From: DATAWK01 sp036267255
GTDB taxonomy: Bacteria > Acidobacteriota > Terriglobia > Terriglobales > Acidobacteriaceae
Length of the DNA stretch: 64,000 nt
NCBI GenBank assembly: GCA_036267255.1
Contig: DATAWK010000041.1
Location: 62,001-126,000, forward strand
Direction: 5' to 3'
Position numbers and translations under genes: made by a program
Shown: positions 1 through 8,327 of the stretch, in pieces
Layout: every line of letters begins with the position of its first letter
How positions within the stretch are numbered: position 1 is the stretch's first letter
The notes under the pieces: model-generated
The model's input: only the letters and a program-made list of their open reading frames with translations
What the model was told of the DNA's origin: nothing
The model's database searches: none

Positions 1-102
1 CTGGGCGAGAGACCGGAGTGCGGGGATATCGATGGCGGCGAAGGCGGTTGTACGAAGAAGATTACGGATGACAGCCCTGCGAGTGAAGCTATGGCTTAAC
101 AT
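1..102 (-). CDS. N-terminus of an exported protein (partial, runs off left edge)
   Basis: An ATG at 102-100 opens a frame that stays open to base 1 (34 codons). It is preceded by AAAGGA with 6 nt spacing, a good ribosome binding site. The peptide starts MLSHSFTRRAVIRNLL and continues into an Ala-rich stretch ending ALRSLAQ. This looks like an export signal, and the TRRAVIR segment resembles a twin-arginine motif although it lacks the usual Phe/Leu after the arginines. The mature protein lies outside the window, so no function can be given. It is divergent from the secreted protein gene at 234. Confidence 0.6.
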   Translation of the reverse strand, partial: MLSHSFTRRAVIRNLLRTTAFAAIDIPALRSLAQ

Positions 103-233
103 AGAGAATCCTTTCGCGTCGGTGCCAATCCAACCGGAAATCGATGAAAATTTTATCGGATACGGCTGTAGGATGAAACGGCATAGAACTTCTGGCGTGT
201 GACTCACACGACTCAATGAATAGGGAGATTATC

Positions 234-647
234 ATGTCCAAATATAGTTATGGTTTATTCTCGCTTTTCCTGGGACTGATGATTCTCTGTCAACCTCCGG
301 CATGGTCTCAGCAGGCGCCGGCGCCGAAACCTCCTGCGAATGTTACAGGCAAGTGGACTTTATACTGCAACGATCCGAACGGAACCACTTCAACGAAGTA
401 TCTGGATTTACAACAGGAAGGTAGCGTCGTCAAAGGTCACTTCAAAGGGCCGCATCAGTCCGGTGGAGTTGAAGGCACGATTGAAAAGCAGCATCTTGTT
501 GTCCGAACAAAAACAAGAGGTGTATTAGTGTTCCGGGGAAGGGTCACCGGACCGCGTGTGAATGGAGTCGTGCAGGGCAATACATTCAATGGAACCTTCC
601 ATGACCGGGGAGGGACAGGATCGTTCCAGGGAACGCGCAATAACTGA
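234..647 (+). CDS. Secreted hypothetical protein
   Basis: A 137-residue protein with a Sec signal peptide: basic MSKYSY, a hydrophobic core around residues 8-20, and a likely cleavage after AWSQ. I chose the ATG at 234 because AGGGAG lies 6 nt upstream; the earlier in-frame ATG at 216 has no such site. The mature part is polar and Gly/Thr-rich, with short alternating segments (GKWTLYC, YLDLQQEG, VVKGHFKG, FRGRVTG, GTFHDRGGTGSFQG) that suggest a small beta-barrel or beta-sandwich of the lipocalin-like 'product-of-reaction' type. That fold is only a guess. I do not recognise the family. It stands alone, divergent from the partial gene at the left edge. Confidence 0.7.
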   Translation: MSKYSYGLFSLFLGLMILCQPPAWSQQAPAPKPPANVTGKWTLYCNDPNGTTSTKYLDLQQEGSVVKGHFKGPHQSGGVEGTIEKQHLVVRTKTRGVLVFRGRVTGPRVNGVVQGNTFNGTFHDRGGTGSFQGTRNN

Positions 648-1042
648 ACTTGCATCGTGCGGCTCATAGAAAAACAATCACCTGTTGAAATAGCTTATAG
701 CTCCTCCTTAAGCACTTAGCCCTGGCCCTGGCTTCTGTGCAGCCTTTCTTGGAGGGAAGGCTACGCATGCATCCTTTTCCCGGCATGCATCCTTTTTCGA
801 TAGACACCTTCAGGCGAAGCTATCTGGCTGCCATCTGCATCGAGGAAACGAAGTTCCTGGCGTGGGCAAGTTCCGGGCGTGCAGAATTCGCGCCGATTCC
901 AATCTCTGGATGGCTATACGTTGGCTGGAAGCGGATTCAACCAGGCATCCCACCCCCCGCCTTCTATAATTCTTGTTTGCTGGATGATGTTTGTTCGATG
1001 AAATTTGCTGAATAAAATTTTCTGCACGCAGGAGTCGATGGC
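648..1042. other. Intergenic region without a supported gene
   Basis: No frame here shows a ribosome site together with protein-like composition. The 92-codon frame at 737-1015 has no recognisable domain. The stretch contains an 18-bp-period tandem repeat around 765-797, and a short inverted repeat (AGCCTT...AAGGCT) just upstream of it. Confidence 0.5.
765..797. repeat. Short tandem direct repeat (2 copies, 18-bp period)
   Basis: GCATGCATCCTTTT occurs at 765-778 and again at 783-796. The repeated core itself contains the palindrome GCATGC. Function unknown. Confidence 0.7.
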
Positions 1043-1789
1043 ATGGCATCTCTGAACCGCCGCGTGGCCTTGGTAACGGGAGCATCCCAGGGGATTGGGC
1101 GCGCCTGCGCTCTGGCGCTTGCCAAGGCCGGAGCGCAAGTGGCACTGGCTGCGCGCAATCAGGCCAAACTGGCCGAAGTTGCTGCCGAAATTGAGGCTGC
1201 GGGTGGCACGGCCACGGTCTTTGCCCTGGATATGGCCAGCGAGGATTCGATCCAGGCTGGCGCAAAGGCCGTATTGGGGTATTACGGCAAGGTGGAGATT
1301 CTGGTGAACAACGCCGGCATCACGCACGACACGCTGATGCTGCGCATGAAGCGCGCCGACTGGGACGCGGTGCTCAACACCAATCTGACCGGCGCCTTTC
1401 TGCTGACGCAGGCCATCATGCCCAGCATGTTGAAGGCACGCTGGGGCCGCATCATCAACATCACCAGCGTAGTGGGCCAGACCGGGCAGGCTGGACAGGC
1501 CAATTATGCCGCCAGCAAGGCCGGACTGATCGGGCTGACCAAGTCGCTGGCGCGCGAACTGGCCTCGCGCAACATCACCGCCAACGCCGTCGCGCCGGGC
1601 TACATCGAAAGCCCCATGACGGCGGTCCTCAATGACCAGCAGCGCAGCGCCATGACGACGCAGATTCCCTTGGCCCGCGCCGGTACGCCGGAAGATGTGG
1701 CCCACGCCGTCACCTTTCTTGCTACCGACGAAGCCGGCTACATCACCGGGCATGTGCTGGACGTCAACGGCGGCATGTACATGGGCTAG
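1043..1789 (+). CDS. fabG: 3-oxoacyl-ACP reductase (SDR family)
   Basis: A 248-residue classical short-chain dehydrogenase, the usual length for FabG, which reduces 3-oxoacyl-ACP with NADPH in fatty-acid elongation. Visible motifs are the cofactor loop TGASQGIG (about residues 12-19), NNAG near 90, the catalytic Ser in NITSVVG, the YAASKAG Tyr/Lys motif and PGYIESPMT after it. The ARNQAKL segment after the second strand fits NADPH preference. No other fatty-acid gene is adjacent, although acpS lies at 44.2 kb. A GNAT gene follows 23 bp downstream and may be co-transcribed. Other SDR activities cannot be excluded, but the sequence is close to canonical FabG. Confidence 0.85.
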   Translation: MASLNRRVALVTGASQGIGRACALALAKAGAQVALAARNQAKLAEVAAEIEAAGGTATVFALDMASEDSIQAGAKAVLGYYGKVEILVNNAGITHDTLMLRMKRADWDAVLNTNLTGAFLLTQAIMPSMLKARWGRIINITSVVGQTGQAGQANYAASKAGLIGLTKSLARELASRNITANAVAPGYIESPMTAVLNDQQRSAMTTQIPLARAGTPEDVAHAVTFLATDEAGYITGHVLDVNGGMYMG

Positions 1790-1812
1790 GGCCCGTCAAC
1801 ACCAGGTGCAGA

Positions 1813-2343
1813 ATGCCGGAATCTCAAGCTGCCATCACCATTCAACCCGTCACCGCCGCCGATGCGGCTGGGCTCGCATCCATGCGCATCCTGCTGCAGG
1901 AATACATGGAATACCTTATACCGACGCTGGGGCCGGAGCACGTCTGCGTGGAAGGCTTCGAGCACGACCTTGCCTGCCTGCCTGCCGAATATGCTCCTCC
2001 TGCCGGGACGCTTCTGATGGCCGTCTGCGATGGCCAACCCGCGGGATGTGTCGGCGTGCGCAGCATCCAGTTGGCTGACGGCCAGACCGTGGGAGAAGTT
2101 CGCCGCATGTGGGTGCGCCCCGCATTTCGCAGCCGGGCCATCGGTGCCGCGCTGGTTTGTGCGGCCATGGATGCGGCCAAACGGATGGGTCATGCGTCTC
2201 TCTATCTGGATACGATTCCGGAGAAAATGCCGCATGCCTATCGGCTCTATCGCAAGTTGGGATTTCAGGATCATCCGCGTTACAACAACAATCCCACTCC
2301 GGGTGTAGCATTCCTACGGATTGATCTCCCCGGTCGCCCGTGA
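1813..2343 (+). CDS. GNAT-family N-acetyltransferase
   Basis: A 176-residue cytoplasmic protein. The acetyl-CoA binding motif A is visible as VRRMWVRPAFRSRAIGAALV (about residues 96-115; the usual Q/R-x-x-G-x-G/A loop is altered to RSRAIG). The C-terminal motif B is YLDTIPEKMPHAYRLYRKLGF, typical of this superfamily. It probably transfers an acetyl group to a small-molecule or peptide amine; the substrate cannot be told. It lies 23 bp after fabG on the same strand. The start ATG at 1813 is the first after the fabG stop. Confidence 0.85.
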   Translation: MPESQAAITIQPVTAADAAGLASMRILLQEYMEYLIPTLGPEHVCVEGFEHDLACLPAEYAPPAGTLLMAVCDGQPAGCVGVRSIQLADGQTVGEVRRMWVRPAFRSRAIGAALVCAAMDAAKRMGHASLYLDTIPEKMPHAYRLYRKLGFQDHPRYNNNPTPGVAFLRIDLPGRP

Positions 2344-2434
2344 GCTCTGTTTCTTCCTGTGCTTGCTGACGCAAGGCTCTGGATTGAAGGGTCGAGAGAA
2401 ACGAACCCGGCAACACTGGAAAAGGAAGCCCAAA

Positions 2435-3238
2435 ATGAAAACTTCTCTCTGCATGCTGCGCCGTCCGGCGTTCGGCATTTCGCTTTACACCCTCTTGTTC
2501 TGCTTGCTTGTCGCGCTGGCATGGCCTGCGCGCGCAGCCACGGCTCCGGCTGGCGAACCCATCAGTTTTCAAAGCAACGGCGAGACGGTGCATGGATTGC
2601 TCTACAAGCCTGCGGGCGCAGGGCCGTTTCCGGCCATCGTAATCATCCATGAGTGGTGGGGCTTGAATGACTGGATCAAGCAGCAGGCTGCCGACTTTGC
2701 CCAGCAGGGCTACGTGACCCTGGCCGTCGATCTCTACCGCGGCCAGGTGGCTCCTTACACCGACATGGAGATGGCGCACGAGTTGATGCGCGCGCTGCAG
2801 CAGGATCGCGGCGTGGCCTATCTCACGTCGGCGGTTGCGTATCTCAAAACCCGCAAGGACGTGAACGTCCATCGCATTGGAGCCGCGGGCTGGTGTATGG
2901 GTGGCAGTTTTGCCATGCAGTTCGCGATCGCCGAACCCTCGCTACGCGCCGTGGCCATCAATTACGGCGCACCGGAAACCGATGTTGCCCAACTGAAAAA
3001 GATCCACGCGCAGATTTTGGGAAATTATGGCGCTCTGGATCGCGGCATCACGCCCGCCGATGTTCATGCCTTTGCCCAGCAGATGAAGGCCTTGGGCCAT
3101 CCCGTGGACGTGAAGGAGTATCCCGACGCAGGACATGCCTTTGAAAATCCCAATAACAAGACCGGCTATCGGCCCGCGGATGCCAAAGATACCGAACAGC
3201 GCATGACCGCCTTCTTTGCGAAGAACCTGAAGGGCTGA
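2435..3238 (+). CDS. Exported dienelactone hydrolase family protein
   Basis: A 267-residue alpha/beta hydrolase. The start is the ATG at 2435, with AAAGGAAG upstream; the frame is open earlier but without a ribosome site. A signal peptide (about residues 1-34, ending PARAA) predicts export. The dienelactone hydrolase hallmarks are present: HEWWGLN, the nucleophile elbow GWCMGG with Cys154, Asp202 in GALDRG, and His234 in DAGHAFEN, giving a Cys-Asp-His triad. The family hydrolyses dienelactones or related esters; exported members are common and their substrates are mostly unknown. It is a single gene following the GNAT gene by 91 bp. Confidence 0.88.
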   Translation: MKTSLCMLRRPAFGISLYTLLFCLLVALAWPARAATAPAGEPISFQSNGETVHGLLYKPAGAGPFPAIVIIHEWWGLNDWIKQQAADFAQQGYVTLAVDLYRGQVAPYTDMEMAHELMRALQQDRGVAYLTSAVAYLKTRKDVNVHRIGAAGWCMGGSFAMQFAIAEPSLRAVAINYGAPETDVAQLKKIHAQILGNYGALDRGITPADVHAFAQQMKALGHPVDVKEYPDAGHAFENPNNKTGYRPADAKDTEQRMTAFFAKNLKG

Positions 3239-3299
3239 CCCGGTTTGGCAGCAGTGCGGTTCCTATCCGCAGCCGTATAATTTGAAACGAGGGCGCGGT

Positions 3300-3512
3300 A
3301 TGGCGAAAGAGAAAGGCGATCCCGTCCGCCAGGGTATGGGAGCACAGAGCGACTTCATAGCGGAACCGTTCGTCCCTAGTAACCAGTACAAAGCGCAACA
3401 GATCGCGATGGCCCAGAAGTTACTTGCAGCCGGCCTGAACCCTGAACAGGTTGCCAGCATGTTCCTCATTCCATTGGACCTGCTTTCCGGTGAGAAGCCA
3501 AAAGATCTGTAA
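3300..3512 (+). CDS. Small hypothetical protein
   Basis: A 70-residue soluble protein. The ATG at 3300 is preceded by GAGGG with 6 nt spacing, which supports it over the TTG at 3282. The first third is basic and Gly-rich (MAKEKGDPVRQGMG). The second half is probably helical (YKAQQIAMAQKLLAAGLNPEQVASMFLIP), and its LNPEQVASMF stretch resembles a helix-turn-helix or UBA-like unit. There is no signal peptide or membrane segment. I do not recognise it; it may be a lineage-specific regulator. Confidence 0.55.
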   Translation: MAKEKGDPVRQGMGAQSDFIAEPFVPSNQYKAQQIAMAQKLLAAGLNPEQVASMFLIPLDLLSGEKPKDL

Positions 3513-3680
3513 CGACCGGGTAACGGCGATAGCGAACTATACATCCCCTAAGCCATTGTTTCTTTGGGTTCCAGCAAGAATTCTCTTGTATTGTGCTGCT
3601 TTTCAGGTGTTAACTAAGTCTGCAATGACTAGGCAGTACAGAGATGACTGCGGTACAACTTTATTTCTTTGGAGCGACCG

Positions 3681-4031
3681 ATGGGAACCATTGCAATAGG
3701 AACCACCATTCGCGGCTTTCGATTACAGAAGGGGTTGTCGCAAGGCGATGTGGAAAAGCGGACGGGCCTGCTGCGCTGCTATCTATCGCGCGTGGAGAAC
3801 GGCCATACCGTCCCTTCTCTCGAAACCCTGCATAAGATCGCCGGTGCGCTGGATATGCCGCTGGCCGGTTTCTTTGCCGAAGACGCCTTGCATCACGAGA
3901 TGCAGTCCCAGAACCTGACCGATGAAGAACTGCGCTTTCTCATTCAGATACGGCGCTACGCCGCCAACCTGAATGACAGCGACCGCAAGCTGTTGCTGGC
4001 CATGGTCCGCAAGTTTGCCACCACTTCGTAA
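3681..4031 (+). CDS. XRE-family transcriptional regulator
   Basis: A 116-residue protein with an N-terminal Cro/C1 helix-turn-helix (about residues 8-62): IRGFRLQKGLSQGDVEKRTGLLRCYLSRVENGH followed by VPSLETLHKIAGALDMPL. The variant 'SQGDVEKRTGLLRCYLSRVENG' is one I associate with Acidobacteria. The C-terminal half has no recognisable ligand domain but is helical and acidic then basic. The start is ATG 3681, 6 nt after GGAG; the TTG at 3669 lies upstream of that ribosome site. Targets are unknown. It converges with the rhomboid gene. Confidence 0.85.
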   Translation: MGTIAIGTTIRGFRLQKGLSQGDVEKRTGLLRCYLSRVENGHTVPSLETLHKIAGALDMPLAGFFAEDALHHEMQSQNLTDEELRFLIQIRRYAANLNDSDRKLLLAMVRKFATTS

Positions 4032-4053
4032 GACGCGTCCCGGTCTGTTAACC

Positions 4054-4974
4054 CTAGGACTTCCAGAACCGAACCATTCCGTAGCCAAATAACAACAATC
4101 CGCCCACCAGCACAGAAAACGCGACACGCTGGCGGCGCTGATAGCGTTCTTTCCCGGTGCCCAGCACAGGCGCCAGCGGTACACCAAGCGCCAGGCCGGA
4201 GAGAAATCCGCCCAGGTGGGCCATGTTGTCGATTTTGATGCCGCCGGAATACAGCAGCGTGGACGCGCCAATCGCCAGGTTGAGTACGGCAAAGTAGATG
4301 ACGCTGCGGCGCAGACGACGTAGCTCCTCCCGCGGAAAAGGCAAGTGCGGCCCGTTCAACAGCATGATCAGGATGCCGGCCAGACCAAAGACAGCCCCCG
4401 ATGCGCCCGCACCCACGATGCCTGGGTTGACAGCCGAGCTGAGCAGGTTGCCGGTGATGCCCGTCAGCGCATAGACGCCAAACATGCCAAAGGTACCCAG
4501 CAGCGGTTCTCCCAACAGGCCCAGGTTCCACAAGCACCACATATTCGTGGCAATATGAATAATGCCGACGTGGACAAAAGTTGCCGACAGCAGCCGCCAC
4601 CATTCACCCTGCAGAATTTCGTTAGCGCCGCGATTGGCTCCCCAATGCAGAATCTGTCCGGCAGTCGGTGCCCACCAGGAAACTCCGCCCAGCACCATGC
4701 ATCCGTAGACGGCGACATTGATGCCGACCAGAATGTACGTCGCGGGAGCGTAGCGCCAGCCAATCAGAATGCGCGAACTGGAAGAGGGCTCCTGTTCATG
4801 CTGCAACACCGTGGCCGGATCAATGCGATATGAGCCATTGCCGGAACGATAATCTTCCCCTGCTGGCGGCAATATCTGTGGCTCCCCGTTTGGGCGGCGT
4901 GTACTTTCCAGTCCATCCCCCTGCCGTGCAATTGTCATACTGTTTAAGCTACGATGCCGCGCGCCGGATGACAA
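4054..4974 (-). CDS. Rhomboid-family intramembrane serine protease
   Basis: A 306-residue inner-membrane protein that should cleave transmembrane substrates inside the bilayer. After a polar cytoplasmic N-terminus of about 75 residues come several membrane helices. They carry the family markers: WWRLLSATFVHVGIIHIATNMW (the HxxxN region), the catalytic Ser in GAGASGAVFGLAG, and the catalytic His in NMAHLGGFLSG. The start chosen is TTG at 4974 because GGAGGG sits 5 nt upstream. The in-frame ATG at 4938 has no ribosome site. The gene converges with the XRE regulator, with stops 22 bp apart. Confidence 0.88.
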   Translation of the reverse strand: MSSGARHRSLNSMTIARQGDGLESTRRPNGEPQILPPAGEDYRSGNGSYRIDPATVLQHEQEPSSSSRILIGWRYAPATYILVGINVAVYGCMVLGGVSWWAPTAGQILHWGANRGANEILQGEWWRLLSATFVHVGIIHIATNMWCLWNLGLLGEPLLGTFGMFGVYALTGITGNLLSSAVNPGIVGAGASGAVFGLAGILIMLLNGPHLPFPREELRRLRRSVIYFAVLNLAIGASTLLYSGGIKIDNMAHLGGFLSGLALGVPLAPVLGTGKERYQRRQRVAFSVLVGGLLLFGYGMVRFWKS

Positions 4975-5089
4975 CGTTACCCTCCACTTTCCCGATTCTT
5001 ATGCGGATTCGCCTCGCCTGAAATGGCGATTCAGCCATAAAGCTGGTACAAGGGGTAGCAACATTGTTCTCGGGGATGAAGATACCAAT

Positions 5090-5383
5090 ATGGCCGTTTC
5101 AAAAAAGAAAACGCTCTCCAGCAAACAGGTCCATCTGATTGCGAAGGCCCTGGCCGATCCCCGCCGCTACGAAATTCTGAAACAGATTGGTGAGCAGGAT
5201 TGCCCCGTCCCCTGCCAGGACGTGCGTGGCTCTCAGCCCGTCACCGCCGCGACCCTCTCGCATCACATGAAAGAGCTGGAAATGGCAGGACTTATCGAGA
5301 TTGTCCGCGAGGGAAAGTTCGCCAACCTTATTCTGCGGCGAGACGTTTTGCGCGCCTACCTTGATCTGCTCGCAGGAATTTAA
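5090..5383 (+). CDS. ArsR-family transcriptional regulator
   Basis: A 97-residue winged helix-turn-helix protein. The segment LIAKALADPRRYEILKQIGEQ is the typical ArsR opening, and VTAATLSHHMKELEMAGLIEIVREGK is the recognition helix plus wing. There is no CVC-type metal-binding motif in the recognition helix; the single Cys pair (DCPVPCQD, about residues 44-49) could sense metal or redox, or be incidental. It precedes an SDR gene by 90 bp on the same strand, and a perfect inverted repeat lies between them, so it probably represses that gene. Confidence 0.88.
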   Translation: MAVSKKKTLSSKQVHLIAKALADPRRYEILKQIGEQDCPVPCQDVRGSQPVTAATLSHHMKELEMAGLIEIVREGKFANLILRRDVLRAYLDLLAGI

Positions 5384-5424
5384 TCGCAAAAACTGAACCC
5401 TTCTCCGGTTCTCTTCATCATTAT

Positions 5425-5442
5425 GATAGTTGTCAAACTATC
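5425..5442. promoter_or_regulatory. Candidate ArsR operator
   Basis: A perfect inverted repeat, GATAGTT-GTCA-AACTATC, lies 31 bp before the SDR start at 5474 and 41 bp after the arsR stop. Size and position suit binding of an ArsR dimer to the SDR promoter. Regulation by the adjacent ArsR is inferred. Confidence 0.55.
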
Positions 5443-5473
5443 GAACAGAAAAGATTCAGACGGAGACAGGACT

Positions 5474-6223
5474 ATGAGCAAATTAGCGAACAAAGTAGCA
5501 GTAGTTACAGGCGCATCGAAGGGCATCGGCGCTGGCATCGCAAAGGGACTGGCAGCTGAAGGCGCCTCCGTTGTGGTCAACTATGCTTCCAGCAAACAGG
5601 GCGCGGACAGCGTCGTTGCCGAGATTACCGGCAAGGGTGGCAAGGCCATCGCCGTACAAGGCGACGTCGCAAAAGCAGCCGACGTAAAGCGAATCTTCGC
5701 GGAAACAAAGAAGGCGTTCGGAAAACTGGACGTGCTGGTAAACAACGCCGGCGTCTACGAGTTTGCCGCGCTCGATGAAATCACCGAAGAGCACTTTCAC
5801 CGCCAGTTCAATACCAACGTGCTTGGCCTGCTTTTAGCCACGCAGGAAGCGGCAAAGCATTTCGGGCCCGAAGGCGGAAACGTCATCAACATCAGCTCGA
5901 CCGTCACGGTGCTGAACCCTCCGGCATCCGCCGTCTACACGGCAAGCAAAGGCGCGGTCGATTCCGTAACACGTGTGCTCGCGAAAGAACTGGGGCCGAA
6001 GAAAATTCGCGTCAACGCCATCAACCCGGGGATGGTTGAGACCGAAGGCACCCATACCGCTGGATTTATCGGCAGCGACTTCCAGAAGAACCTGGAGTCG
6101 CAGACACCGCTCGGCCGCATCGGGCAACCGGATGACATTACGCCCATCGCAGTGTTTCTGGCATCGACCGATTCCGGATGGTTGACCGGAGAAACTCTGC
6201 TGGCCTCCGGCGGCCTGCGGTAG
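5474..6223 (+). CDS. SDR-family oxidoreductase
   Basis: A 249-residue classical short-chain dehydrogenase. It shows TGASKGIGAGIAKGL for the cofactor, NNAGVYEF, a Ser in NISSTVT, the YTASKGAVD catalytic Tyr/Lys motif, and NPGMVETEGT. NYASSK after the second strand suggests NADP(H). The start is ATG 5474, preceded by GGAGACAGG; the frame is open upstream without a site. It is a glucose 1-dehydrogenase or FabG-like SDR often called simply 'oxidoreductase'; the substrate is unknown. It is likely controlled by the ArsR protein encoded just upstream. Confidence 0.85.
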   Translation: MSKLANKVAVVTGASKGIGAGIAKGLAAEGASVVVNYASSKQGADSVVAEITGKGGKAIAVQGDVAKAADVKRIFAETKKAFGKLDVLVNNAGVYEFAALDEITEEHFHRQFNTNVLGLLLATQEAAKHFGPEGGNVINISSTVTVLNPPASAVYTASKGAVDSVTRVLAKELGPKKIRVNAINPGMVETEGTHTAGFIGSDFQKNLESQTPLGRIGQPDDITPIAVFLASTDSGWLTGETLLASGGLR

Positions 6224-6252
6224 ACTCGTTTCCCTGTAGGTGTGCATTCCAT

Positions 6253-6277
6253 GGGAGCAGAAACCCATCCTGCTCCC
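6253..6277. repeat. Hairpin between convergent genes
   Basis: Inverted repeat GGGAGCAG (6253-6260) and CTGCTCCC (6270-6277) with a 9-nt loop, 30 bp after the SDR stop. No T-run follows, so it is only a possible factor-dependent stop or RNA stabiliser. Confidence 0.4.
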
Positions 6278-6383
6278 GCTGCATTGCAACAAAGCAGTTC
6301 CGAAGTCCTTAACGATCCCATTAAATAAAATTTTTGAGATATCGATAGCGATCGTCGAAAGCCGCTATCCATGCAGGCTTTGG

Positions 6384-7979
6384 TTACTGCTCGATTCGTT
6401 TGTATAACTTTACGTTGGTGTCTGTCTCAGCGCCGATTGTTTGATGAACAGGGTGGAATGTCATCAAAATGTGAGTTGAGAAAAGAAGTTCCGAGATACT
6501 CGCGTATCCCGGTTCATGAGAGCGGCGGAGTGTACAAAGAATGCAGAATATCTTCGTCTTCGTTTCATTTTGAGCAGCTGAGGAATTGATTGCACGGAAC
6601 GAACGCCATGGAACTTCTTCATACGTTCCATTTTGAAGAACAACTTGCTCCCAGGGCCATGCCGGATCATGCATGACTACATAGTCAGGTTTGTCCAGGC
6701 TCAGCCAACTGCCGTTGTCTTTATCGGCTATAAATTTCGCATTCCCAGGATCTGTTAAGCCAAGAATATCGATGGTCGGACGTTCTGAGTAATACCCTAT
6801 GACGCCAATTTCCGCAGATGCTACCGATACATTGGGTGCGGTGTTTGACTTCAGCCATTCTGCAATCGAGTAATACGGCGCAATATAAACGCTGTCGGCC
6901 TTGTTTTTCAATTTTATTGAAGAGTAGGCGATGGAACTGATCGCCAGGATTGCCATGAAAGCATAAACAAGCGGCCTCCACCGCTTTGCTTGAATTGTTT
7001 CCATGAGGCCGGCAGCCATAAACCAAAATCCGTAAAAGAAAAGCGGCCCATAGTACCAGTGATATGCCGGAAGATTAAACAAGATATAAAACAGCGCGAG
7101 TCCGATACAGAACCAGGAATATATCCTGCCCCAGGAACTATTTCTCAAACTCCAGCAACCTATCGCACCAAATATCAGGATGCACACGACCACGTAGTAT
7201 TGCCCGCTCCACCCAAACATGAAAGCGATGGTGTCATAGAACCGCAGAAATGCTGTTGGCCACCGCCCCCAGGCTCCAGAACTTCCCTGACCGAATTTCG
7301 CTGCAGCGGAATCGGGAAGAATGTGGCCGTAGTACGAGATATTAAAGATCACATAGGTCAGCAATATTACGACCGGTGCGATCCATGCCTTGATATTCGG
7401 ATTCGCTCGCTTGAGCCGGCGATGCTCGATAAACAGGACAGGAAGCATCAAGCCGCCTTCTGGACGAGTCAGCATCGTAAGTGCAAGAAGGACGCCCAGC
7501 AACATATAACGGCTTCTTCTAAATGCGTAATAGCAGAGTGCGAGCATCAATAGAAAAAGCGAAGTTTCCATGCCTATGACGGAATAGAAGTATGTTGTGC
7601 TGGCTATGATCAGGCCTGTCAGGTAAGTCGGAACAGTTCCTATCAGCGGCTCAACCTCTTGTGCAACAACCACGATGGCAAATACCAGGGCCACGCCACA
7701 GAGCAGGTATTCCGAAAAAATCACATTTCTGGTAAGCAACGATAGAGCGAATAGCAAATATGTGAAGAGGGGCGATGTGAGCGCGTTGACTCTCTGGCCC
7801 GGGTTATACACAAATCCATGGTGGTGCATCGCGTTGGAAACGTAGCGAGCATAAATCATGGCGTCGTCCAGACGAAGGTCTTTCGCCTGGTAGGAAAGAA
7901 AACTTACAAGCAGGATCACGCCAAGTAAAAAATAAGGAAACAACCTGCTTCGGCTTGGATTCACTGCTTTATCGTACAT
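6384..7979 (-). CDS. Polytopic membrane glycosyltransferase (GT-C like)
   Basis: A 531-residue protein with about ten or more hydrophobic helices. The N-terminal periplasmic loop LRLDDAMIYARYVSNAMHHH followed by GFVYNPGQRVNALTSPLF matches the DD-x-(I/F)-x(3)-R-Y-(A/V)-x-N...G-x-V-(F/Y)-N-P-G pattern of GT-C enzymes related to the AftB arabinofuranosyltransferase group. These use polyprenyl-phosphate sugars on the outer face of the membrane. ATG 7979 is chosen; a TTG at 8009 is possible. The C-terminal 70 residues (after FRAINSS) are Cys/His/Ser-rich and unlike the rest, so the end may be altered by a frameshift. The gene is visibly AT-richer than its neighbours, suggesting transfer. Confidence 0.65.
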   Translation of the reverse strand: MYDKAVNPSRSRLFPYFLLGVILLVSFLSYQAKDLRLDDAMIYARYVSNAMHHHGFVYNPGQRVNALTSPLFTYLLFALSLLTRNVIFSEYLLCGVALVFAIVVVAQEVEPLIGTVPTYLTGLIIASTTYFYSVIGMETSLFLLMLALCYYAFRRSRYMLLGVLLALTMLTRPEGGLMLPVLFIEHRRLKRANPNIKAWIAPVVILLTYVIFNISYYGHILPDSAAAKFGQGSSGAWGRWPTAFLRFYDTIAFMFGWSGQYYVVVCILIFGAIGCWSLRNSSWGRIYSWFCIGLALFYILFNLPAYHWYYGPLFFYGFWFMAAGLMETIQAKRWRPLVYAFMAILAISSIAYSSIKLKNKADSVYIAPYYSIAEWLKSNTAPNVSVASAEIGVIGYYSERPTIDILGLTDPGNAKFIADKDNGSWLSLDKPDYVVMHDPAWPWEQVVLQNGTYEEVPWRSFRAINSSAAQNETKTKIFCILCTLRRSHEPGYASISELLFSTHILMTFHPVHQTIGAETDTNVKLYKRIEQ

Positions 7980-8327
7980 GGCCTCACCGGAACGGATGAA
8001 CGCTGCCAATAACGTCGTTTATCCTTAGATTTGTTAGATTTGTTCGGACTTATGCTTAATTTCTCAAATTAAACGTATCAGCATTTTGTTTGTTTCTCCA
8101 TTCTTTAAGCATGCCGTGCGCACAACAGATATTTACAAACCACTCTGCAACGACATCTCTCAGAATTATTTTTTCTGCGCGCCACCTCAACCGGAAACGT
8201 ATGAATATGGAATCTCGACGAGGAAATAATCGCTGCCGTCAAACATTCCATCCACCAGCAAGTATTTCGAGTTGCATTAAAATCATAGTTTCCTGATATC
8301 TTTCGCTTTTCTTAAGGAGTTCCCATC
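7980..8327. other. AT-rich intergenic region
   Basis: A divergent promoter region for the glycosyltransferase and purH. It contains T-rich and A-rich stretches and no supported gene; the short frames in it have no ribosome site or domain. Confidence 0.5.

Noticed and set aside
737..1015. 92-codon frame upstream of fabG
   Set aside because: No ribosome site, crosses a tandem repeat, and has no signal peptide or domain.
8090..8296. 68-codon frame in the AT-rich spacer before purH
   Set aside because: Random-looking composition and no ribosome site.
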